Source: Cyclobacteriaceae bacterium
GTDB taxonomy: Bacteria > Bacteroidota > Bacteroidia > Cytophagales > Cyclobacteriaceae
NCBI GenBank assembly: GCA_025363495.1
Contig: JANYDR010000174.1
Coordinates: 1-6,608, forward strand
Reading direction: 5' to 3'
DNA: 6,608 nucleotides
Part shown: in pieces, positions 1-5,115 of the stretch
Layout: each line of letters begins with the position of its first letter
How positions within the stretch are numbered: position 1 is the stretch's first letter
The notes under the pieces: model-generated
The model's database searches: none
What the model was told of the DNA's origin: nothing
Seen by the model: the letters and a program-made list of their open reading frames with translations, nothing else
Made by a program: the position numbers and the translations under genes

Positions 1-2
1 TC

Positions 3-944
3 TTTATAAAGATTTCAGGCCTTCTCGCAACTCTATCCGGAAGTAATTATTGGATGATGGCGGTTCTTATCTCATTCATCTCTTTTTTGGGTGCGTGGTA
101 TTTATTCAGGAAAACAATTCTTTTTTTTCCTTCGTCTGGAATGGCTGCTGCAATCTCATTTCTGTTTTATCCATCCGTTGTGTTTTGGTCGTCTGGACTT
201 ATGAAAGAAAGTCTTGGACTTGCCGCGTTATTCTTTTTGGCTGGTATTTTTTTAACGTTAATTAAACATCAGAAAGTCATTTGGTGGGAATGGATCATGA
301 TGATCATGTTCTTGTGGATTGGTTGGAATCTCAAATATTACTGGATCGGTGTTTTTGTTCCAGTAATTCTGACCACAACAGTTGTTGTCTGGCTCAAACC
401 AAAACTTTCTTTTGTAACGCGTTATGATTTGATAACCTGGCTGGCACTCTTCATTATTATTTTACTGGTAAGCACGAGTATTCACCCTAATTTTTATCCA
501 GGTCGTTTTTTGGATGTTATGGTTCAGAATAACAGGGAATTTATGAGCCTGACAAATTCTGGTAACGCTGTTCGTTATGATAATTTAAATTCTACGTTAA
601 CTAGTGTTCTAATAAACTCTCCTCAGGCACTTGTGGCAGGACTTTTCCGTCCATTTTTCTGGGAGGGAGGTAATTTTATTTCAATCATCGCTGGAATTGA
701 GAATTTTATTTTATTAGTCATGATAGGCATATCATTACCAGCCACGTTTACTTTTCTTAAATCACCAGATCGCCTGCTGGGAATAGCAATAATAACTTAC
801 AGTATTATCCTTGCTATTTTTTTGGCAATGTCAACACCCAATTTTGGAACCTTGTCAAGATATAAGATTGGATTTCTTCCATTTTTGGTTTTTTTAGTGT
901 TGTATCAAAATCCAATTATAATTCGCCTGTTATCGAAAAAATAA
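3..944 (+). CDS. Polytopic membrane protein of surface-polysaccharide type, 5'-truncated
   Basis: The frame is open from the first bases of the window, so the gene starts upstream; the first ATG seen, at 54, lies inside a hydrophobic run and is probably not the true start. About 313 residues are visible. Hydrophobic segments alternate with short charged turns, giving roughly eight to nine membrane spans, with one long hydrophilic loop at about 480-660. Visible motifs are PSVVFWSSG followed by KE (171-209), RPFFWE (648-665) before an IENF, and NFGTLSRYK near the C-terminus. I associate this motif set with large membrane proteins in glycan loci, possibly GT-C-like glycosyltransferases or Wzy-like polymerases, but the catalytic region cannot be assigned. 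The neighbouring PglD-like gene 51 bp downstream supports a polysaccharide role. The frame ends with adjacent TAA and TGA stops. Membrane location is confident; the precise function is not. Confidence 0.8.
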   Translation, partial: FIKISGLLATLSGSNYWMMAVLISFISFLGAWYLFRKTILFFPSSGMAAAISFLFYPSVVFWSSGLMKESLGLAALFFLAGIFLTLIKHQKVIWWEWIMMIMFLWIGWNLKYYWIGVFVPVILTTTVVVWLKPKLSFVTRYDLITWLALFIIILLVSTSIHPNFYPGRFLDVMVQNNREFMSLTNSGNAVRYDNLNSTLTSVLINSPQALVAGLFRPFFWEGGNFISIIAGIENFILLVMIGISLPATFTFLKSPDRLLGIAIITYSIILAIFLAMSTPNFGTLSRYKIGFLPFLVFLVLYQNPIIIRLLSKK

Positions 945-968
945 TGAATAGGCAAAACCCTTCATTCA

Positions 969-989
969 AACTACCTTTGTTCTTTACTG
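969..989 (+). repeat. Weak heptamer remnant upstream of the acyltransferase gene
   Basis: Three consecutive 7-bp units (AACTACC at 969, TTTGTTC at 976, TTTACTG at 983) are in phase. The first is identical to a unit of the array at 5047-5053. With only three degenerate units in AT-rich DNA this could be chance; it is listed because the same unit recurs in a clearer array. Confidence 0.3.
972..979 (+). promoter_or_regulatory. Candidate Bacteroidetes -7 promoter element (TACCTTTG)
   Basis: TACCTTTG fits the Bacteroidetes -7 consensus TAnnTTTG exactly and lies 16 bp before the ATG at 996. No TTG element is found 19-21 bp upstream, so the -33 half is missing. It may allow separate transcription of the acyltransferase gene, but the match also falls inside a weak heptamer repeat and could be coincidental. 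Confidence 0.4.
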
Positions 990-995
990 TAATCA

Positions 996-1634
996 ATGGA
1001 AAATCCTGTAATAATATTCGGAGCAAATTATCTTGGGCGAATAGCCAAGGAGATTTTTGAAAGTAATGATGTCGTGGTTTATGGCTTTCTCGATGATGAC
1101 AAAAAATTGCATACCACTGAGATTGATGACGCTATTGTGCTTGGAAGTACTGACGATGATGGCTTTCTCAAGCTTATCGGTAAAAAATGCGAAGCGTTTG
1201 TCGCTGTAGATGATAACAAACTAAGGAAAAGCATCGTGCAAATGCTTCAGGAGGTACGGCACGGTCAACCCGTGAACGCCACCCACAAGAACGCGTTGCT
1301 TTCACCAAAGGCAATAATTGGACACGGAAATTTCTTTGATGTAGGATTCAGCTCCGGGCCAGGATCCACGATCGGGAATCACTGTCTACTTCATGCCAAA
1401 AGTCATGTGGGAGCAGAATCGGTATTGGGAAATTTTGTTCAGGTTGGATCAGGAACAATTATCAGTCCGGGAGTTAATATCGAGGACGAAGTATTCATCG
1501 GATCGGGATCAACTATTATTTCGGGTATAACAATTGGAAAAGGTGCCAGGATTGGTGCAGGTTCAGTAGTGATAACCTCAGTAAAAGCAGGTGAAACTAT
1601 TTTTGGAAATCCAGCGCAGAAAATCAAAACCTAA
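996..1634 (+). CDS. PglD/NeuD-like sugar O/N-acyltransferase homologue (left-handed beta-helix), catalytic His absent
   Basis: At 212 residues this is the usual length for the PglD/NeuD family, which acetylates amino-sugars or sialic acids using acetyl-CoA in the cytoplasm. Residues 1-80 form a PglD_N-type Rossmann-like domain (IFGANYLG at 7-14, then YGFLDDD at 29-35). Residues about 100-208 are hexapeptide repeats with IG/VG turns, ending in GNPAQKI like the family's GNPA tail. Aligned without gaps to the common pattern IDHDCVIGDFVHIAPG, the catalytic His is Ala140 and the second conserved His is Gln149; the His often found in the N-terminal GGHG loop is Leu13. His133 and His137 are nearby but out of register. 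The gene follows the membrane protein in the same direction by 51 bp, suggesting a role in surface-glycan decoration. Activity may be altered or lost. The fold is confident; the acyl donor and substrate are unknown. Confidence 0.85.
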   Translation: MENPVIIFGANYLGRIAKEIFESNDVVVYGFLDDDKKLHTTEIDDAIVLGSTDDDGFLKLIGKKCEAFVAVDDNKLRKSIVQMLQEVRHGQPVNATHKNALLSPKAIIGHGNFFDVGFSSGPGSTIGNHCLLHAKSHVGAESVLGNFVQVGSGTIISPGVNIEDEVFIGSGSTIISGITIGKGARIGAGSVVITSVKAGETIFGNPAQKIKT

Positions 1635-1676
1635 CCATTATCAATTGAATTTTATTTACTGTCAATTCATTAAGAA

Positions 1677-2531
1677 GTGAAAATTTCTCCTACCGACCTC
1701 ATCCTTAACCCCGATGGCAGTGTCTATCATCTGAACCTGCTTCCGGAAAATATTTCCAATACTATTTTGACAGTTGGGGATCCCGGGCGAGTTTATAAAA
1801 TCAGTCAATATTTTGATGACATAGAATTTGAGATGAATAAGCGGGAGTTTATCACTCATACCGGCACAATAAGCGGCAAGCGTATAACTGTAATCAGCAC
1901 CGGCATAGGCACAGACAACATTGAAATTTTCTTCAACGAGATCGACGCGCTCGTTAATATCGATTTAAAAACCCGGGAGCCCAAAACGAAAAAACGCAGA
2001 CTAAAAGTCATTCGCATCGGAACTTCTGGAGCTTTGCAAGAGGATATCAAACTGGATTCCCATCTCGTGAGTGATTATGCCGTTGGGCTGGATAATCTCA
2101 TGACTTTTTACAGCCTTCCGATGAGTGAAACCGAGTCGAAGCTTTCAACGGAATTGCAGATCAAAACAGGATTACCGTTTGCTCCCTATATTGTGAGGGG
2201 TTCTGCAAAATTAATAGATACGATTGGAGAAGGAATGATTCAGGGGAACACCGTAACCTGCCCTGGGTTTTATGCGCCGCAAGGAAGATCGCTTCGATTG
2301 CCAATCAGGTTTCCTAAACTATTGGAAGACCTGAATTATTTTCATTCCGGGGATTTCTGGCTTACAAATTTTGAAATGGAAACTGCGGGATACTATGCGT
2401 TGGGAAAACTTTTGGGCCACGACGTTGTAAGTGTCAATGCTATTATTGCCAACCGCATGACTAATAAATTTTCCAAAAATCCAGATAAGGTAATTGATTC
2501 TCTTATAAAGAAAGTGCTTGAGAGAATATAG
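1677..2531 (+). CDS. Nucleoside phosphorylase, uridine-phosphorylase-like
   Basis: This 284-residue NP-I family (PNP_UDP_1) enzyme would cleave a nucleoside with phosphate to base plus ribose-1-phosphate in cytoplasmic salvage. The start is GTG at 1677: an in-frame TAA lies two codons upstream, and the next in-frame ATG is about 50 codons in, past the phosphate-binding loop. Visible motifs are GDPGR (34-38, phosphate binding), STGIGTDN (74-81), RIGTSG (113-118, phosphate and ribose binding), FEMET (232-236, the family's ribose-binding Met-Glu) and NR (259-260). GFYAPQGR (197-204) supplies the Gln-x-Arg that in E. coli uridine phosphorylase recognises the uracil ring, so pyrimidine specificity is inferred. 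The gene lies 42 bp after the acyltransferase and converges on the small reverse-strand gene. No clear promoter was found in the gap. Substrate preference is the main uncertainty. Confidence 0.92.
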   Translation: MKISPTDLILNPDGSVYHLNLLPENISNTILTVGDPGRVYKISQYFDDIEFEMNKREFITHTGTISGKRITVISTGIGTDNIEIFFNEIDALVNIDLKTREPKTKKRRLKVIRIGTSGALQEDIKLDSHLVSDYAVGLDNLMTFYSLPMSETESKLSTELQIKTGLPFAPYIVRGSAKLIDTIGEGMIQGNTVTCPGFYAPQGRSLRLPIRFPKLLEDLNYFHSGDFWLTNFEMETAGYYALGKLLGHDVVSVNAIIANRMTNKFSKNPDKVIDSLIKKVLERI

Positions 2532-2557
2532 TGTCAGGTTGCTTAAAAAAACATATC

Positions 2558-2613
2558 AGTTGCCAGATACCGGTTGCCTGCTCCCGGCGACAAGTATCCG
2601 ATAACCGGCGACC
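2558..2613. repeat. Degenerate tandem heptamer array, GC-rich type (8 units)
   Basis: Eight consecutive 7-bp units fill most of the gap between two convergent genes. Seven of the eight end in CC (for example AGATACC at 2565, GATAACC at 2600, GGCGACC at 2607); the exception is the unit at 2586. The 14-bp super-period is visible in the first four units, which alternate GTTGCC-like and GATACC/CTCCC-like halves. A 6-bp inverted pair, CCGGTT (2570) and AACCGG (2603), lies inside but has a 27-base loop and no U-tract, so it does not look like a terminator. Function is unknown. Confidence 0.65.
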
Positions 2614-2616
2614 ATC

Positions 2617-2868
2617 CTACGATCTTACCAGACTCTCCATTTTAATAATGTGCCTGGCCGCTTTGAACGAATCATTGTTATAAAATCCTGAAAGAATACG
2701 GTGGGCGATTTGTTCTACCACCAACTCCTCCTCGGACTTGCCTTCTTTGCCAATCCAGAATACCCGTTTCGGGTGACTTTTCATGTCTTCCACGTACGAT
2801 TTTGCGTGGATATATTGATCATCGGTGAAGGTGATCGTAAAGCAGGTGCGAACTTGTTGTGTTTCCAT
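2617..2868 (-). CDS. Small conserved-looking hypothetical protein, 83 aa
   Basis: I do not recognise this protein. It starts at an ATG (2866-2868) with the common METQ-type beginning and stops with TAG at 2617-2619. The sequence is soluble and charged, with no signal peptide or membrane segment. A beta-rich N-terminus (TCFTITFTDD, residues 8-17) is followed by probable helices rich in Lys, Glu and His. The only Cys is residue 9. It is the only gene on the reverse strand here, convergent with the nucleoside phosphorylase and divergent from the M16 peptidase gene. It is preferred over the overlapping forward frame at 2701-2919 because its composition is more protein-like and it fits neatly between its neighbours with a promoter-sized divergent gap of 149 bp. 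It could still be a chance frame. Confidence 0.6.
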   Translation of the reverse strand: METQQVRTCFTITFTDDQYIHAKSYVEDMKSHPKRVFWIGKEGKSEEELVVEQIAHRILSGFYNNDSFKAARHIIKMESLVRS

Positions 2869-2885
2869 GATGTTTTTGATGGTTA

Positions 2886-2893
2886 CAAGACTA
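2886..2893 (-). promoter_or_regulatory. Possible -7 element (TAGTCTTG) for the reverse-strand small gene
   Basis: Read on the reverse strand, TAGTCTTG matches TAnnTTTG with one mismatch and lies 17 bp before the ATG of the small gene. No TTG is seen at the expected -33 distance, so this is weak. Confidence 0.25.
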
Positions 2894-2938
2894 ATGCCAG
2901 AATTAAAGTCCTATTTTAAAGAAATTTTTTAGAACCAG

Positions 2939-2981
2939 TCAAGTGACACGACCGGATGCGGGCGTTTATGTTCGCACTTGA
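2939..2981. repeat. Perfect 7-bp inverted repeat in the divergent promoter region
   Basis: TCAAGTG (2939-2945) and CACTTGA (2975-2981) are exact reverse complements separated by 29 bases. The right arm overlaps the candidate -33 TTG of the M16 peptidase promoter, a position where an operator or an attenuating hairpin could act. The arms are short and the loop is long, so chance is quite possible. Confidence 0.35.
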
Positions 2982-3007
2982 GACATTTCACCTGCGCAGT
3001 TAACTTG
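2978..3007 (+). promoter_or_regulatory. Candidate promoter for the M16 peptidase gene (TTG-N20-TAACTTG)
   Basis: TTG at 2978-2980 is followed after 20 bp by TAACTTG at 3001-3007. The spacing fits the Bacteroidetes TTG-N19-21-TAnnTTTG promoter; the -7 box is one base short of consensus. It ends 10 bp before the ATG at 3018, implying a very short leader. It is the only candidate in the window with both halves. Confidence 0.4.
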
Positions 3008-3017
3008 CATCCTCAAT

Positions 3018-4259
3018 ATGAGAGAGTATTCCATTCATACCCTAAAAAACGGTATCCGGGTAGTTCATAACCATGTGACGAGCACCAAAATTGTTCATTG
3101 CGGCATCATGCTTGATATTGGCAGTCGTGATGAAAACCTGGAAAACCAGGGCATTGCTCATTTCTGGGAGCACATGGCTTTCAAAGGAACCCGTAAGAGA
3201 AAGGCCTTTCATATTTTGAATCGTCTTGAATCGCTGGGGGGAGAACTCAATGCTTTTACCGACAAAGAGAAGATCCTTTTCTTCGCCTCCATTCGTGATG
3301 ATTATTTCGAGCGGGCTCTTGAATTACTGACCGACATCACATTTGAGTCTATGTTTCCATCAGGACAGATCGAGCGGGAGCGTCATGTTATACTGGAAGA
3401 AATGTCAATGTATGTAGATGATCCGGATGGGTCTCTTCAGGATGAATTTGATACCGTCGTATACGCGGGTCATCCCATGGGTATGAATATTCTTGGAACA
3501 AAGAAAACGGTAGGTGCATTTCGTCATGCTGATTTCAAAGCTTTTGTTAAAAAGCACATTGATACACGCCGTATTGTATTCTCGGTTACGGGTAACATAA
3601 AAGAAGAGGAAGTGATGCGCCTTGCTGAAAAACATTTGGGTCCTATTCAACGAATCATTTCCACGCAGCAACGAAAAAAATTTATAGGCTACAAGCCGAA
3701 GGAGGTAATTTTGAAAAGACCTATAAAGCAATCACGCTGTGCTATCGGCTCCCCATCATATTCTTTACAGGATGCCAAACGTGGATCATTTTATTTACTT
3801 AATAATATATTAGGAGGTTCCGGAATGAACTCCCGGCTAAATCTTTCATTACGGGAGAAACATGGATTTGTATATTCTATTGGTTCATCGTTTACTCCGT
3901 TTACCGATACAGGATTATTTGTAATCACGTTTGGAACAGAACCGTCTCAACTTGTAAAAAGTGTTAAGCTGGTTAAAGAGGAACTTCGAAAACTTCGTGA
4001 AGAAAAAATGGGGGTAAAGCAGCTATCCTCGGCAAAAGAACAGATCATGGGCCAGGTCGCAATGGCGGAAGAGAGCAATATTAGTTTTATGATGATGATG
4101 GCCCGTAGTATTCTTGATCTTGGTAAGATTCAATCGCTGGAAGAAATTTTCTCACGGATACAGTCAACGACAGCGGAAGATATTATGAAAATGTCCAACG
4201 AAATGTTTGATGAAAAAAAATTGAGCTACCTCATGATGGAGCCAGAGAAATTAACTTAG
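3018..4259 (+). CDS. M16 family zinc metallopeptidase (processing-peptidase-like)
   Basis: At 413 residues this is the usual size of a one-chain M16B peptidase, with two homologous halves forming a clamshell that degrades or processes short peptides. The inverted zinc motif HxxEH is HFWEH at 48-52, and the third zinc ligand is Glu128 in VILEEM, 76 residues after His52, as expected. VTGNI (190-194) is typical of the end of the first half. The C-terminal half has LREKHGFVY (278-286) with the conserved Arg279 and Tyr286 that bind the substrate backbone in active M16 enzymes, so both halves look intact. There is no signal peptide, so it should be cytoplasmic. Residues 358-361 are four consecutive Met, encoded by an ATG run near 4089. 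The ATG at 3018 starts right at the family's N-terminal NGIRV strand. The O-methyltransferase follows in the same direction after 90 bp. The substrate is unknown. Confidence 0.93.
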   Translation: MREYSIHTLKNGIRVVHNHVTSTKIVHCGIMLDIGSRDENLENQGIAHFWEHMAFKGTRKRKAFHILNRLESLGGELNAFTDKEKILFFASIRDDYFERALELLTDITFESMFPSGQIERERHVILEEMSMYVDDPDGSLQDEFDTVVYAGHPMGMNILGTKKTVGAFRHADFKAFVKKHIDTRRIVFSVTGNIKEEEVMRLAEKHLGPIQRIISTQQRKKFIGYKPKEVILKRPIKQSRCAIGSPSYSLQDAKRGSFYLLNNILGGSGMNSRLNLSLREKHGFVYSIGSSFTPFTDTGLFVITFGTEPSQLVKSVKLVKEELRKLREEKMGVKQLSSAKEQIMGQVAMAEESNISFMMMMARSILDLGKIQSLEEIFSRIQSTTAEDIMKMSNEMFDEKKLSYLMMEPEKLT

Positions 4260-4292
4260 CTTGAACTGTGTTTGATTTAGTTGAAAAACCTG

Positions 4293-4341
4293 TTTCGTCA
4301 TTTTGCACAGAGATTTCAACTTTCCTCTTTCAGCTTTAATC
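4293..4341. repeat. Degenerate tandem heptamer array, TTTCANC type (7 phases, 5 recognisable units)
   Basis: Units starting TTTC or TTTA occur in strict 7-bp phase at 4293, 4314, 4321, 4328 and 4335 (for example TTTCAAC at 4314 and TTTCAGC at 4328). Two phases, at 4300 and 4307, are degraded. The array ends eight bases before the O-methyltransferase ATG. It is in frame with that gene but would encode a non-homologous Phe/Ser/Gln-rich tail, so it is read as non-coding. The unit closely resembles TTTCACC of the array at 5017-5060. Confidence 0.6.
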
Positions 4342-4349
4342 TCCATACA

Positions 4350-4985
4350 ATGAATTTTATCAGTTCCGATTTAACGGCTTATTCAGAAAACCATACTTCC
4401 CCTGAATCGAAATTATTAAAACGGATTGATCGGGAGACGCATCTGAATGTACTTAAGCCACGTATGCTTTCCGGACATTTGCAAGGACGGCTTCTTTCAA
4501 TGATCAGTAAAATGATCCGGCCAAGAAAGATTCTTGAAATAGGCACCTATACTGGTTATTCAGCTTTGTGCCTTGCGGAAGGACTTGGAGCCAACGGGAA
4601 ACTGATTACGCTTGATATTAATGAAGAACTGGAGAGCCGTGTCCGTCGTTACTTTAAAGAATCTGGTAAGAACGAGTTGATTGATTACCGGATAGGTAAT
4701 GCATTGACTATCATCCCCACGTTAACAGAACAATTTGATCTTGTTTGGATTGACGCCGACAAAGAAAATTATGCCATTTACTATGACCTCGTCATTGATA
4801 AAGTTTCTTCAGGAGGATATATATTAGCGGACAATGTATTATGGAGCGGGAAAGTTGTAGAACCAAAGCCCGATAAAGACACCCGGGCAATCCTTTCATT
4901 CAATCGCAAAATTCAAGACGATTCCAGAGTTGAGAACATTTTACTTCCCTTTCGGGATGGTGTCCTGATGATGCGTAAGATCTAG
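4350..4985 (+). CDS. Cation-dependent class I SAM O-methyltransferase (CCoAOMT-like)
   Basis: At 211 residues from the ATG at 4350 the protein has the normal size of the Methyltransf_3 family, which transfers a methyl group from S-adenosylmethionine to a hydroxyl of a small, often catechol-like, acceptor in the cytoplasm. The SAM-binding glycine loop is LEIGTYTGYSA (62-72); the acidic ribose ligand region follows at TLDIN (87-91). The divalent-metal ligands are Asp135 in IDADK, Asp161 and Asn162 in ADNVLW, with the same 26-residue spacing as in plant CCoAOMT. The C-terminal LPFRDGVLMMRK is typical. The frame continues upstream to a TTG at 4281, but those 23 codons are a heptamer repeat without family resemblance, and MNFISSDL is a normal family start. 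The acceptor is unknown and the neighbours do not reveal it. Confidence 0.93.
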   Translation: MNFISSDLTAYSENHTSPESKLLKRIDRETHLNVLKPRMLSGHLQGRLLSMISKMIRPRKILEIGTYTGYSALCLAEGLGANGKLITLDINEELESRVRRYFKESGKNELIDYRIGNALTIIPTLTEQFDLVWIDADKENYAIYYDLVIDKVSSGGYILADNVLWSGKVVEPKPDKDTRAILSFNRKIQDDSRVENILLPFRDGVLMMRKI

Positions 4986-5016
4986 TCTGCGATTCTATTA
5001 GTAGGGTAAACTCTTT

Positions 5017-5060
5017 TTTCACCAGAACGACCTTTCACCTTTTACCAACTACCTTTTACG
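5017..5060. repeat. Degenerate tandem heptamer array, TTTCACC type (6 units)
   Basis: Six 7-bp units, five ending in ACC, fill the gap after the O-methyltransferase. TTTCACC occurs exactly at 5017 and 5033, TTTTACC follows at 5040, AACTACC at 5047 and TTTTACG at 5054. A 2-base AG at 5024-5025 shifts the phase once between the first and second units. A further TTTCACG at 5084 and TTTGTTT at 5105 are in phase with each other and may be decayed outliers. No terminator hairpin is visible here although a T-run lies at 5014-5019. Confidence 0.65.
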
Positions 5061-5100
5061 GACTGCTCTCAAAGAGTAGTGTATTTCACGAATTTACCAC

Positions 5101-5108
5101 TATCTTTG
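5101..5108 (+). promoter_or_regulatory. Candidate -7 promoter element (TATCTTTG) for the transglycosylase gene
   Basis: TATCTTTG is a perfect TAnnTTTG match ending only 7 bp before the ATG at 5116. If used, the transcript would be leaderless or nearly so. There is no TTG at the -33 distance. The preceding gene ends 130 bp upstream, so an independent promoter is reasonable. Confidence 0.45.
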
Positions 5109-5115
5109 TTTGCGA

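Noticed and set aside
50..265. Forward open frame of 71 codons near the window start
   Set aside because: It overlaps the membrane protein in another frame; its Cys/Trp/Phe-rich sequence is a frame shadow.
2569..2608. Rho-independent terminator formed by CCGGTT and AACCGG
   Set aside because: The stem has only six pairs, the loop is 27 bases and there is no following T-run. The pairs are better explained by the heptamer units.
2701..2919. Forward-strand open frame of 72 codons
   Set aside because: It overlaps the better supported reverse-strand gene, is rich in Phe, Cys and His, and runs into the divergent promoter gap.
3405..3731. Reverse-strand open frame of 108 codons
   Set aside because: It is antisense to the M16 peptidase coding region and shows no recognisable domain.
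4087..4101. ATG trinucleotide run as a phase-variable repeat
   Set aside because: There are only four copies and a unit of three, so slippage would keep the frame. It is just four Met residues in the M16 protein.
4281..4349. TTG start giving the O-methyltransferase a 23-residue N-terminal extension
   Set aside because: The extension is made of a heptamer repeat with no family resemblance, while the ATG at 4350 gives the normal 211-residue length and start sequence.
2558..5060. CRISPR array or riboswitch in the repeat-bearing gaps
   Set aside because: The units are 7 bp with no unique spacers, the arrays are under 60 bp, and no conserved aptamer fold is apparent.
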